DNA of 64,000 bases, from assembly GCF_002257565.1 (NCBI RefSeq), contig NZ_CP022736.1, positions 1,364,001-1,428,000 of the forward strand, in the 5' to 3' direction. Numbering within the stretch: the stretch's first letter is position 1; each line of letters starts with the position of its first letter. The stretch comes from Herbaspirillum sp. meg3 (GTDB taxonomy: Bacteria > Pseudomonadota > Gammaproteobacteria > Burkholderiales > Burkholderiaceae_D). The notes under the pieces were generated by a model that had not been told where the DNA came from, did no database searches, and saw only the letters and a list, made by a program, of their open reading frames with translations. This document shows positions 25,238 to 34,050 of the stretch, one piece after another. The position numbers were made by a program, and so were the translations under genes.

Positions 25238-25702
25238 ATGCCCAAAACCACTGATATCGCCGATCAAGCCAATCCGAAACTTTCGGAATTCCTGTGCTTC
25301 GCCATCTACTCGGCCAACCTCGCATTCGGCAAGGCGTACAAACCGATCCTGGAAGAACTGGGCCTGACCTATACGCAATACATCGCCATCATCGCCTTGT
25401 GGGAACAGGACAACCAGACCGTCGGCAGCCTCGGTGAAAAATTGTTTCTGGAATCGAATACGCTCACGCCCATTCTCAAGAAGCTGGAAGCCATGGGATA
25501 TCTCGTCCGCCAGCGCGATCCCGGCGATGAACGCCAGGTGCTGATCAGCCTGACCGATGCAGGCCGGCGCTTGCGCGAGAAGGGGATGGGGATGGATCTG
25601 GTGGACGCCTGCGGTCTGACGTCGGCGGAGTTCTCTCGTGTTCAGGAATCGGTTGCCGCATTGCGCGACAACCTGATCAAATCCACACAGGGTAAAAACT
25701 GA
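25238..25702 (+). CDS. ohrR: OhrR, MarR-family peroxide-sensing repressor
   Basis: MarR-family regulator of 154 aa. The redox-sensing cysteine is Cys20 in LSEFLCFAIYSANLAFGKAYKP, the OhrR hallmark, and the Tyr residues that hydrogen-bond it follow. The winged helix shows LFLESNTLTPILKKLEAMGYLVRQRDPGDERQV-type sequence, with the DPGDER wing. AAGGAG lies ten bases before ATG 25238. Organic peroxides should oxidise Cys20 and release the ohr operators. Confidence 0.93.
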   Translation: MPKTTDIADQANPKLSEFLCFAIYSANLAFGKAYKPILEELGLTYTQYIAIIALWEQDNQTVGSLGEKLFLESNTLTPILKKLEAMGYLVRQRDPGDERQVLISLTDAGRRLREKGMGMDLVDACGLTSAEFSRVQESVAALRDNLIKSTQGKN

Positions 25703-25786
25703 TGTGCGTTGAGACTTTTCTTGCCTATTTTGTTTGCGTCGTCTGCGCTCGTCACCTGCCTACATAACAGGACGACTGCGTAAGGA

Positions 25787-26089
25787 TTACTCCACGATTT
25801 CCGCTTTGCCGTCTGGATAAGGATGCAGGCAATACACCTTGCCTGATTTTCCCTTCATGTGTTTTTGCGGCCAGATGCCGCCGATGCGATAGAGCACCCG
25901 GTTGGAAAAAATGATCGGGCCTTCCAGCACCTTTGCTTGTTTGAATCCGCTCTCGCTAAGACAGGCGGCGCGCGTGTCCGTTTTCAATTTTTCCCACTGA
26001 TCTGCACTGGACGCCTGTGCATTGCCGAGCAATATCAACGACGTTGCGACAGCTGTTAGTTGTAATGTTCGTTTCCAACTTTTTTGCAT
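25787..26089 (-). CDS. Small secreted protein of unknown function
   Basis: Protein of 100 aa with a Sec signal peptide (residues 1-27, MQKSWKRTLQLTAVA to AQASS). The mature part has two Cys (in AACLSESG and KVYCLHPYPDGK), likely a disulfide, and a GPIIFSNRVLYRIGG strand pattern. No family recognised. ATG 26089 has a good AAGGAA site; the longer start at 26122 does not. It appears monocistronic. Confidence 0.7.
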   Translation of the reverse strand: MQKSWKRTLQLTAVATSLILLGNAQASSADQWEKLKTDTRAACLSESGFKQAKVLEGPIIFSNRVLYRIGGIWPQKHMKGKSGKVYCLHPYPDGKAEIVE

Positions 26090-26232
26090 ACTGTTTCCTT
26101 TTTCATTTTGCCCGATCGACAACTTTGTCTGATCGTCAAAGTGTCGTGCGGTTCAGATCCAAAAAAAATCCTCATTCATCAAGGCGACATTTTCGAATGT
26201 TATCAATAGCGCTTGGTCTTTAAAACGAGAAA

Positions 26233-26248
26233 TAGGTAGTAATACCTA
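26233..26248. promoter_or_regulatory. Palindrome upstream of chemoreceptor gene
   Basis: TAGGTA-GTAA-TACCTA, a perfect 6-bp dyad 113 bp before the chemoreceptor ATG, in AT-rich DNA. A regulator site or hairpin is possible; no factor can be named. Confidence 0.35.
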
Positions 26249-26360
26249 TAGCTCTGAAACGGCCTTATTGCCGACAATACGGGCGGTTCGGGGCAGGACG
26301 AATATGTTTTTCTTTGCCGAAGGGACGGGCTTCCGAATCGACATTCAAATAAGGATAACA

Positions 26361-28127
26361 ATGAATTTCCTCGCCAATATGACTATCAGCAAACGCCTGA
26401 ATCTCGGCTTTGCCATCATCCTTTTTTCCGCGATCGGCGTCATTGCAGTGAGTATCTGGCGGTTGCATACCGTCGCCGAAACAACACAGGCGATGATGGA
26501 GAAACCGCTGGCGAAAGAACGCCTGGTCTCCGACTGGTATCGCACCATTCACACCAGCGTGCGCCGTACAACGGCGATTGCCAAGAGTTCCGACCCCAGC
26601 CTTGGCGCTTTCTTCGCAGAGGATGCGTCGACCTCCACCAAGTTATCCAATGAACAGCAAAAAGCGTTGGAAGCGTTGCTCACCAGCGACCGGGAAAAAG
26701 AACTGTTCGCGCAGCTGAGCGCGGTGCGCAAGCGGTATGTCGCGGCGCGTGATGCCATCACCAAAGCCAAGACCGACGGCCAGGTTGAAGAGGCCAATCG
26801 CATTCTTGAAAAAGTCTTTCCGGTTGAAGCCAAGGGTTATCTCGATTCGCTGCAACAACTGCTCGATTTGCAGCGTTCCAGCATCGATCAGATCGCGGCC
26901 AGCATTCATGCGCTTTACACCATGAGCCGCAATCTGCTGATTGCCTTCGGTGCACTGTTGTTTGTCGCCGGCTGGTTATTCGCATGGCGTCTGGCGCTGA
27001 GCATCACGCGTCCGCTCAATCAGGCCGTCAACATTGCCGAGACCGTGGCGGCAGGCGATCTTACGTCGCATATCGATACCAATCGCAAGGATGAAACCGG
27101 CAAGCTGCTGCATGCGCTGAAAACCATGAACGACAATCTCTTGCGTATCGTCGGCCAGGTGCGCAGCGGCACCGACACAATCGCTACGGCATCGCGTGAA
27201 ATCGCGACCGGCAATCTCGACTTGTCTTCGCGTACGGAACAGCAGGCAGGTTCGCTGGAAGAAACTGCCTCGGCGATGGAAGAGCTCACGTCCACGGTGA
27301 AGCAGAATGCCGACAACGCACGTCAGGCCAATCAACTGGCTGCGTCGGCATCGGATGTCGCCGTTCAGGGCGGTAGTGTGGTCGGGCAGGTAATCGATAC
27401 CATGGGCGCCATCAACGAGTCGTCGAAGAAGATCGTCGACATCATCAGCGTCATCGACGGCATCGCGTTCCAGACCAATATCCTTGCACTCAATGCTGCC
27501 GTCGAGGCTGCGCGTGCGGGCGAGCAGGGCCGTGGTTTTGCGGTGGTCGCATCGGAAGTGCGCAGCCTTGCGCAACGATCCGCCAGCGCCGCCAAAGAGA
27601 TCAAGGAACTCATCGACAATTCAGTGCAAAAGGTCGACTCCGGCAGCAAGCTGGTCGAGCAAGCAGGGGCCACGATGACCGAAGTGGTTGCCAGCGTGCG
27701 CCGCGTGACGGACATCGTCGGCGAGATCAGTTCCGCCAGCCAAGAGCAGAGCGATGGCATCGAACAGGTGAATCGCGCCATTGCGCAGATGGATGAATCG
27801 ACGCAACAGAACGCTGCCCTGGTGGAACAAGCTGCTGCCGCTGCGCAATCTTTGCAGGATCAGGCGCATACCCTGACCGAGGTGGTCAGTATTTTCAAGC
27901 TTGATAGTGCGGGTGCTGGGAGCGCCTCGTTGTATAAAGCGGCGAGGCCGGTGGCCGCATCTGCGATGAGCGCGGCGCCTGTGACGATGAGGCAACCAGC
28001 GGCAACGAGCGCAGCCCGCAAGCCGGCGGCGAAACTTCCTGCAGCAGCAACGGTATCTACGCCTGCGGTCTCCAGACAGCCCAAGCTGCCGGCCGCGACG
28101 TCGGACGACGATTGGGAGCAGTTCTAA
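26361..28127 (+). CDS. Methyl-accepting chemotaxis protein with CheR-tether
   Basis: Chemoreceptor of 588 aa. Helix 1 (about 13-33) and helix 2 (about 190-212) flank a periplasmic four-helix-bundle domain. A HAMP domain follows, then methylation helices and the hairpin tip with DIISVIDGIAFQTNILALNA. The protein ends in DWEQF, matching the xWxxF tether used to recruit CheR/CheB, after a flexible Ala/Pro/Lys-rich linker. AAGGA precedes ATG 26361. Closely related to the receptor at 29895, which lacks the tether. The ligand is unknown. Confidence 0.93.
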   Translation: MNFLANMTISKRLNLGFAIILFSAIGVIAVSIWRLHTVAETTQAMMEKPLAKERLVSDWYRTIHTSVRRTTAIAKSSDPSLGAFFAEDASTSTKLSNEQQKALEALLTSDREKELFAQLSAVRKRYVAARDAITKAKTDGQVEEANRILEKVFPVEAKGYLDSLQQLLDLQRSSIDQIAASIHALYTMSRNLLIAFGALLFVAGWLFAWRLALSITRPLNQAVNIAETVAAGDLTSHIDTNRKDETGKLLHALKTMNDNLLRIVGQVRSGTDTIATASREIATGNLDLSSRTEQQAGSLEETASAMEELTSTVKQNADNARQANQLAASASDVAVQGGSVVGQVIDTMGAINESSKKIVDIISVIDGIAFQTNILALNAAVEAARAGEQGRGFAVVASEVRSLAQRSASAAKEIKELIDNSVQKVDSGSKLVEQAGATMTEVVASVRRVTDIVGEISSASQEQSDGIEQVNRAIAQMDESTQQNAALVEQAAAAAQSLQDQAHTLTEVVSIFKLDSAGAGSASLYKAARPVAASAMSAAPVTMRQPAATSAARKPAAKLPAAATVSTPAVSRQPKLPAATSDDDWEQF

Positions 28128-28151
28128 GCAGAGCGCTTCAGCCGCTTCTGC

Positions 28152-29051
28152 CTACGTGGCAGAGGTGCTGAGGTTGCTTCGCAACGATGCCGGCGGCGAT
28201 AGGAAGGTATTGCACAGCCAGCTGCCGGCTTGTCCCAGTCCGCGATCGCGTGACCAGATCAGATGCACCTGGATATTTTTGGGCCAGCCGTTGACCTGAA
28301 GTTCTTTCAGGTCGGCGGCGCCAAAGCGTTTGACGATCCAGCGCGGCAGTTCTGCCCAGCCAAATCCCAGTTCGGTCATTTCCAGCAAAATCAGATAGCT
28401 CGATGAGGACCAGTGGAACCCTGATCGTGGCGGTTTGACTTCGTCGCGATAGGTGTTCAGGCGCAACTCGCGCGCATCGCGCAGCATGTCGCCGGTGACT
28501 TGCGCGGCGCGCGCCAGCGGATGTTTGGTGCTGACGTACAGACCAATCTCGGACTGGTCGGCGATGGGCTCGAAACCGATGTCGGGCGGGTAAGAGGTTT
28601 GCGCCGCCACCAGCGCCATCTGCACGCGCCCGGACTGCACCAGATCGACGGCGTCTTGGTCTTCCGCGATCAGACATTCCAGCCGCAGATCGGGATAGCG
28701 TTGCTCCAGCTGCGACAGGCTCTTTTCAAAGACGTCGGATTGATAGGTATCCGATAGTGCAAAACTCAGTTGTGCTTCCAGCCCACCGGCAAGCCGCTGC
28801 GCGGCACGGCTCAGCCGATCATTGGCGTCGAGCATCTGCTGGGCATGGGCGAGCAGGGCGTGGCCGTGTTCGGTCAGCGTCGGTTTGCGTGTGCTGCGAT
28901 CAAACAGTGTTACGCCGAGATCGATTTCCAGATTGGCGATGGCTTCGCTGACGGTGGATTGTTGCTTGTCGAGCTTGCGCGCTGCCGCCGAAAAGGAGCC
29001 GAGGTTGGCGGATTCGATGAACATCAGCAGGGCGTCGACGGAATGCAGCAT
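28152..29051 (-). CDS. LysR-family transcriptional regulator
   Basis: LysR regulator of 299 aa. The N-terminal winged helix shows FIESANLGSFSAAARKLDKQQSTVSEAIANLE, and the rest is the two-lobed effector domain. It is divergent from the PACE efflux gene, with 103 bp between starts; LysR proteins usually control such a divergent neighbour. The gap contains ATCGG-TTTTT-CCGAT (29071-29085), a possible operator. Inducer unknown. Confidence 0.9.
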   Translation of the reverse strand: MLHSVDALLMFIESANLGSFSAAARKLDKQQSTVSEAIANLEIDLGVTLFDRSTRKPTLTEHGHALLAHAQQMLDANDRLSRAAQRLAGGLEAQLSFALSDTYQSDVFEKSLSQLEQRYPDLRLECLIAEDQDAVDLVQSGRVQMALVAAQTSYPPDIGFEPIADQSEIGLYVSTKHPLARAAQVTGDMLRDARELRLNTYRDEVKPPRSGFHWSSSSYLILLEMTELGFGWAELPRWIVKRFGAADLKELQVNGWPKNIQVHLIWSRDRGLGQAGSWLCNTFLSPPASLRSNLSTSAT

Positions 29052-29070
29052 GGTGGAAGGATCTCTTTAT

Positions 29071-29085
29071 ATCGGTTTTTCCGAT
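29071..29085. promoter_or_regulatory. Candidate LysR operator
   Basis: ATCGG-N5-CCGAT dyad inside the 103-bp gap between the divergent LysR and PACE genes. Dyad spacing (15 bp overall) fits the T-N11-A style of LysR sites. Confidence 0.45.
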
Positions 29086-29154
29086 GATTAATGATTTTAT
29101 CCTATCAGATTAAGTGGGGATAATCACCTTCTTATCGAGTAGAAGGAGAGCACC

Positions 29155-29613
29155 GTGACGCAGGAAAAAACCTTATATGAACGCTTTTTGCATGCCGTCC
29201 TGTTTGAGCTGGTGGCCTTGCTGCTGTGCGCGCCGGTGATGTCCTGGCTGTTAGGTGTGTCGTTTGCCCACGCGGGTTTGCTGACGCTGATGATTTCTTT
29301 GGTGGCGATGGCGTGGAATGTGATTTTCAACAGCATCTTCGACCGCCTGGAACGCCGCTGGAAGGCTAAGGCGGCTCCGACGGCGGTTGTGGAGCCACGC
29401 CGGTTTTCGGTTCGCATCGCGCATGCCGTGATCTTTGAAGCCGGCCTGATCCTCGCTGTCGTGCCGATGGCGGCATGGTGGCTGAATATCGGTCTGGTTG
29501 AAGCTTTCATACTGGATATCGGCCTGGTGTTGTTTTTTCTTCCTTACACCTTGGTGTTTAACTGGTGCTACGACAAGATCCGGGCCGGCATGCTCAAAAA
29601 CGCCACGTGCTGA
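29155..29613 (+). CDS. PACE family efflux transporter
   Basis: Four-helix inner-membrane exporter of 152 aa built from two BTP (bacterial transmembrane pair) repeats: FLHAVLFELVALLL and RIAHAVIFEAGLILAV each begin with the H-x3-FE motif, and NxxxNxxxD-type WNVIFNSIFD and FNWCYDK close them. Glu18 corresponds to the essential acidic residue of AceI. PACE pumps export biocides such as chlorhexidine or polyamines. It starts at GTG 29155 with an AAGGAG site, and is likely controlled by the divergent LysR gene. Confidence 0.9.
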   Translation: MTQEKTLYERFLHAVLFELVALLLCAPVMSWLLGVSFAHAGLLTLMISLVAMAWNVIFNSIFDRLERRWKAKAAPTAVVEPRRFSVRIAHAVIFEAGLILAVVPMAAWWLNIGLVEAFILDIGLVLFFLPYTLVFNWCYDKIRAGMLKNATC

Positions 29614-29705
29614 TCGCGTAGGGCACAGGCCGACGCCGGCACTTGTTAACGGTTTTTACATCACTGTTCTCGTGAAATAAAAGGCGACACACAAAATTGA
29701 AAACG

Positions 29706-29729
29706 AGCCGGCGCAATGCCGGCTTTTTT
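29706..29729 (+). terminator. Terminator after the PACE gene
   Basis: AGCCGGC-GCAAT-GCCGGCT stem followed by six T. Ends the PACE transcript. Confidence 0.88.
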
Positions 29730-29894
29730 AATTTTCACGCTCATTTCCCTCGTTGATCTGAGGAATGACGCAGTTGCACAAAAGCTATACTGGCCCGCCA
29801 TTTGCCGGAAATATCCATTAACCGGCACTCTTCGTTGTCAATTTTGCTATCCGCTTTATTGTCACTCCATCATCTTATAAAAATAGAGACTTTC

Positions 29895-31523
29895 ATGAAC
29901 ATCATCGCCAATCTGAAAATCGGCAAGCGTCTTGCGCTCGGATTCTCCGTTATTTTGTTGCTGGCCATTGCGATCATCTGCATCGGCATCTGGCGCCTGC
30001 AAGGCGTGACGGATGCGACCAAGGCGATGATGCAGAAGCCGTTGGAAAAAGAACGCCTGATCAGCGACTGGTTTCCCTATGTACAGACATCGATCCTGCG
30101 TGTGACTGCCATTGCCAAGAGTACGGATCCTGCGCTGGCCCCTTTCTTCGCCAAGGAAGATGCGGCCTCGTCGAAGATATCGACCGAGTTACTGAAAAAG
30201 CTGCAAGCTGTTCTGGAAACGGATCAGGAGCTGGTTCTGTTCAAGAAGATCGAAGAGCAGCGTCAGCTGTATGTTGTGGCGCGTGACCAGATGCGTAAAG
30301 CGAAAGCTGCCGGCGATCTCGATGAAGCGAACCGCTTGCTCGAAACCGCCTTCATGCCGCGTGCGACTGATTTGAAAGACGCCTTGCAAAACCTGCTCAC
30401 GATGCAGCGCAAAAGCATCGACGATACCGCCGCCGACATCGACCGCATGGCGCATACCGGTCGCACTTTACTGATCGTGCTTGGCGTCCTGATCCTGTTG
30501 TTTGGCGTGAGCTGCGCCTGGTATCTGACAGTCAATATCACAGGGCCGCTGACAGTGGCGGTGGGTGTGGCACGCGGTATTGCCGATGGCGATCTGACTG
30601 CGCGTATCGTCGTCAGGAGCAAGGATGAAGTCGGCATGCTGCTCAGTGCGCTCAAGGATATGAACAGTAGTCTGCTGCGTATCGTCGGTGATGTGCGCGG
30701 CGGTACCGATGCCATCGCCACCGCATCGGGCCAAATCGCCAGCGGTAACCTGGACTTGTCATCGCGCACGGAAGAACAGGCCAGTTCGCTTGAACAAACC
30801 GCCGCTGCGATGGAACAATTGTCAGCGACAGTGAAGCAAAATTCCGACAACGCGGTACAAGCGAACTCGTTGGCAAACTCGGCTTCTACCGTCGCTGCGG
30901 AAGGTGGTGACGTGGTCGGTGAAGTGATCTCGACCATGCGCTCCATTGATGCCTCATCGAAGAAGATCGTGGACATCATCAGCGTGATTGACGGCATCGC
31001 GTTTCAGACCAATATTCTTGCGCTCAATGCTGCAGTGGAAGCTGCGCGTGCCGGTGAACAAGGACGCGGCTTTGCCGTTGTGGCATCCGAGGTGCGCAGT
31101 CTGGCTCAGCGCAGTGCCGCTGCCGCGAAGGAAATCAAGACCCTCATCGGCGATTCGGTAGAGAAGGTCGGCGCAGGCACGCGTCTGGTGGAGAAAGCCG
31201 GCGTCACGATGAACGATGTCGTCGCCAGCGTGAAGCGTGTCACGGATGTCGTCAGCGAAATCTCGGTAGCCAGCCGCGAGCAAAGCGAAGGCATCGATCA
31301 GGTAAAACACGCCGTAACGCAAATGGACAGCGTCACTCAACAGAACGCCGCACTGGTGGAAGAGGCTGCTGCGGCAGCCCAATCCTTGCAACAGCAGGCA
31401 GACAATCTGGCGCGTATCGTCAGTGTCTTCAAGCTCAGCCATGACGCAGTGCAGGTGGCGCATATGCCGCATACGCCGCGCCGCATGAAAGACATTCCTG
31501 CGGATCCGGTACGACTGACGTAA
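29895..31523 (+). CDS. Methyl-accepting chemotaxis protein, no tether
   Basis: Chemoreceptor of 542 aa, paralogue of the receptor at 26361. It has the same plan: helix 1 (about 12-33), periplasmic four-helix bundle, second helix near 190-212, HAMP and a signalling hairpin with DIISVIDGIAFQTNILALNA and near-identical flanks. It ends PADPVRLT without the WxxF tether, so it would rely on neighbours for methylation. ATG 29895 is chosen because MNIIANLKIGKRLALGF matches the start of the paralogue. A strong terminator follows. Confidence 0.92.
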   Translation: MNIIANLKIGKRLALGFSVILLLAIAIICIGIWRLQGVTDATKAMMQKPLEKERLISDWFPYVQTSILRVTAIAKSTDPALAPFFAKEDAASSKISTELLKKLQAVLETDQELVLFKKIEEQRQLYVVARDQMRKAKAAGDLDEANRLLETAFMPRATDLKDALQNLLTMQRKSIDDTAADIDRMAHTGRTLLIVLGVLILLFGVSCAWYLTVNITGPLTVAVGVARGIADGDLTARIVVRSKDEVGMLLSALKDMNSSLLRIVGDVRGGTDAIATASGQIASGNLDLSSRTEEQASSLEQTAAAMEQLSATVKQNSDNAVQANSLANSASTVAAEGGDVVGEVISTMRSIDASSKKIVDIISVIDGIAFQTNILALNAAVEAARAGEQGRGFAVVASEVRSLAQRSAAAAKEIKTLIGDSVEKVGAGTRLVEKAGVTMNDVVASVKRVTDVVSEISVASREQSEGIDQVKHAVTQMDSVTQQNAALVEEAAAAAQSLQQQADNLARIVSVFKLSHDAVQVAHMPHTPRRMKDIPADPVRLT

Positions 31524-31556
31524 TTGCGTGCAATAGAAAACACAACAGCAGCAGAC

Positions 31557-31588
31557 AAAAAAACACCCCTCGAGAGGGGTGTTTTTTT
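31557..31588. terminator. Bidirectional terminator after the second chemoreceptor
   Basis: A-run, stem AACACCCCT with AGGGGTGTT, loop CGAG, then T-run; works for the chemoreceptor and the convergent MFS gene. Confidence 0.92.
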
Positions 31589-31627
31589 CGTCGGTGAAGG
31601 ACGCTCACGGCGTGCTTGCAAGTATTT

Positions 31628-32947
31628 TTACTTCTCAGCAGGTTCCCGGAAGTAAATACGCTTCGGCAGTGCCCACAGCAACAACGCTGCGCCGAGCAGG
31701 CATTCCAGCGCGACCACATACAGACCCAGCGATGCGCTGCCGGTGATGTCGCGGATCTTGCCGACCATGTACGGTGTGATGATGCCGCCCAATTGACCGA
31801 CCGAGTTGATCAGTGCGATACCACCTGCGGCGGCAGCACCGGTCAGCACGCGCGGCGGCAGGATCCAGAACAGACCGATGCCGGCGATGATGCCCGTTGC
31901 AGCAAACGACAGACCAACCACCAGCACCAGCGTGTTGCTGCCGAAGTAGGCGCTGACGGCATAACCGACGGCGCCGGCCAGTGCGCAGCAGGCCAGATGC
32001 CAGCGGCGTTCGCCGGTGCGGTCCGAGCTGCGACCGATCAGGATCATGCCGATGGCGGCGCAAAGGTAAGGGATCACCGTGATCAGGCCGATGATGAAGG
32101 TGTCGTCGGTGCCGGCAGTCTTGATCAGTTGCGGCATCCAGAACACCAGACCGTAGATGCCCGAAGCCAGTACCAGATAGATCAAGGACATGGTGATGGT
32201 CGATGGCTGCTTCAACGCGTCGCGGAAAGAATGCACCGCTTCGCTCTTCGGTTCGGCCGCGAGACGGGCAAGCAGCAGTTTCTTTTCGTCGTCTTTCAGC
32301 CAGCGCGCGTCTTCGATCTTGTTGTCGATGACGATCCAGCAGATCACGCCGAGCACGATCGATGGAATGCCTTCCAGCAGGAACAGCCATTGCCAGCCAT
32401 GCAGCGAGCTCACGCCGTGGGTGAACTTCATGATGCCGCCGGAGATCGGGCCACCGATCATGCCGCACAGGGCGATGGCCGCCATGAACAGCGAGTTGAT
32501 GCGGCCACGACGTTGCGACGGGAACCAGTTGGTGAAGAAGTACAGCGCACCCGGAACGAAGCCGGCTTCCAGGCTGCCGATGAGGAAGCGCAGAATGTAG
32601 AACCCGGTTTCATTGGTGACGAACATCATTGCCGCCGAGGCGATGCCCCAGGTGACCATGATGCGGGCGATCCAGCGCTTCGGACCGACTTTGTGCAAGA
32701 TCATGTTGCTGGGGATCTCGAACAAGAAGTAGCCGACAAAAAAGATGCTTGCGCCGAGGCCGTAGACGGCGTCGGAGAAACCGAGATCTTGTTGCATCTG
32801 CAGCTTGGCGAAGCTGATGTTGACGCGATCAAGGTAAGCAAACACAAAGCAGATCACCAGCAGCGGCACGAAGCGCAGGGTGATGCGGCGGTATAGATTG
32901 GATTCCTGGATATCCTGCGCGGTTGCAGGATAGGGGACTGCTGCCAT
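31628..32947 (-). CDS. MFS transporter, anion:cation symporter (ACS) family
   Basis: Major facilitator of 439 aa with 12 predicted helices. ACS-family features are FVFAYLDRVNISFAKLQM in helix 1, FFVGYFLFEIPSNMIL and the RFLIGSLEAGFVPGALYFFTNWFP region. ACS carriers take up organic acids, sugar acids and aldonates. ATG 32947 has a GAGGAG site. Last gene of a unit with the SDR and FAH-family genes, so uptake of a deoxysugar acid or a related sugar derivative is likely. Confidence 0.88.
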   Translation of the reverse strand: MAAVPYPATAQDIQESNLYRRITLRFVPLLVICFVFAYLDRVNISFAKLQMQQDLGFSDAVYGLGASIFFVGYFLFEIPSNMILHKVGPKRWIARIMVTWGIASAAMMFVTNETGFYILRFLIGSLEAGFVPGALYFFTNWFPSQRRGRINSLFMAAIALCGMIGGPISGGIMKFTHGVSSLHGWQWLFLLEGIPSIVLGVICWIVIDNKIEDARWLKDDEKKLLLARLAAEPKSEAVHSFRDALKQPSTITMSLIYLVLASGIYGLVFWMPQLIKTAGTDDTFIIGLITVIPYLCAAIGMILIGRSSDRTGERRWHLACCALAGAVGYAVSAYFGSNTLVLVVGLSFAATGIIAGIGLFWILPPRVLTGAAAAGGIALINSVGQLGGIITPYMVGKIRDITGSASLGLYVVALECLLGAALLLWALPKRIYFREPAEK

Positions 32948-33104
32948 GACTTCTCTCCTCAATACATTTAAAAGGCGCAACTTACCTCCCGGCGATGCTT
33001 GTGGCAGCGCCGGAAGACAGGCTGGAATATTGTTATTTTTTTGCGATAGCGCGGCACATGTTCAATGCGCCGCGGTTGCTATCGTTATTGCTGTTTCGGC
33101 GGGA

Positions 33105-33857
33105 TCAATAAGTCGCGCGGCCGCCCGACAGGTCGAAGACCGAGCCGGTGGTGAACGAGTTTTCTTCCGACACCAGCCACGACACCATTGCTGCGATTTC
33201 TTCTACCTTGACGAAGCGTCCACGGGGAATCTTCGACAGCATGTAGTCGATATGTGCCTGGGTGCATTGTTCCAGGATGCGGGTTTGCGCAGCGGCAGGA
33301 GTGATCGCATTAACGGCGATGTTCTTGGTGGCTGTTTCTTTACCGAGGCTCTTGGTCAGGGCGATCAGGCCGGCTTTGGCGGCGCTGTAAGCCGATGCGG
33401 TCGGATTGCCTTCTTTACCGGCGATTGACGCGACGTTGACGATACGGCCGTAGTTTTGCGCGATCATGCGTTGCACGACAACCTGATTGACGTAGAACGC
33501 GCCATTCAGATCGATATCGATGACGCGACGCCATTCTTCCGGCGAGTACTCCGCAACCACACCGTTCTGGCCTGCGATACCGGCGCTGTGCACCAGCACG
33601 TCGATCGATTGGGTGACCTTTTCAGTGGCTTCGATAGCGCGTTGCACAGCGGCCTGATCGCCGATGTTGACGACGACGGTTTCGACGTTGCCCAGCGGTT
33701 CCAGCTTGCTGCGTGCTTCTTGCAATACCTTCTCATCCATATCCCACAGGACGACTTTTGCCTTGCCTTGCAGAAGACGTTCAGCGATGGCAAAGCCGAT
33801 GCCTTGCGCGCCGCCGGTGATGATCGCGCTGCGACCTTGAAAATCGTAGTGATTCAT
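33105..33857 (-). CDS. Short-chain dehydrogenase, probably deoxysugar-acid dehydrogenase
   Basis: SDR of 250 aa. Cofactor motif TGGAQGIGFAIAE is at residues 15-27, followed by the NAG-type variant HSAGIAG, catalytic Ser in NVASIAGKEG and the YSAAK box. Acidic Asp after strand 2 (LWDMD) points to NAD. The pairing with a FAH-family hydrolase and a sugar-acid transporter matches 2-keto-3-deoxy-L-rhamnonate or -fuconate dehydrogenase, which makes the 2,4-diketo compound. Function inferred from context. Confidence 0.85.
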   Translation of the reverse strand: MNHYDFQGRSAIITGGAQGIGFAIAERLLQGKAKVVLWDMDEKVLQEARSKLEPLGNVETVVVNIGDQAAVQRAIEATEKVTQSIDVLVHSAGIAGQNGVVAEYSPEEWRRVIDIDLNGAFYVNQVVVQRMIAQNYGRIVNVASIAGKEGNPTASAYSAAKAGLIALTKSLGKETATKNIAVNAITPAAAQTRILEQCTQAHIDYMLSKIPRGRFVKVEEIAAMVSWLVSEENSFTTGSVFDLSGGRATY

Positions 33858-33973
33858 GTTGACTCCGTTCTCTTTACTCTTGAGGAAACCCGTATGATTT
33901 CCGTCTTCTCTGGACGGCTAATTAGTGCAAACCTGGTTCTGCTCCGTAGCGCAGCGCAGTTGAAATCCTTGGA

Positions 33974-33989
33974 ATGGTCTTAAGACCAT
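33974..33989. promoter_or_regulatory. 16-bp palindrome between FAH-family and SDR genes
   Basis: ATGGTCTTAAGACCAT, perfectly symmetric, in the 193-bp gap between the FAH-family stop and the SDR start. The GGT/ACC arms resemble the operator upstream of the FAH-family gene, so the same GntR-type factor may bind a second internal site. Confidence 0.55.
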
Positions 33990-34050
33990 GAGGATTCCGA
34001 GCACCGCCCGACGCCGGCTGATGGCATCGCAGTAGGAGCAGGAGCAAGTT

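Noticed and set aside
31616..32896. 426-codon plus-strand frame
   Set aside because: Complement of the MFS transporter gene; rich in His, Asp, Gln with no ribosome site or domain.
33044..33084. Stem-like repeat CGATAGC/GCTATCG in the SDR-MFS gap
   Set aside because: On the transcribed strand it is followed by A-rich DNA and has a 4-base bulge, so a terminator is not supported.
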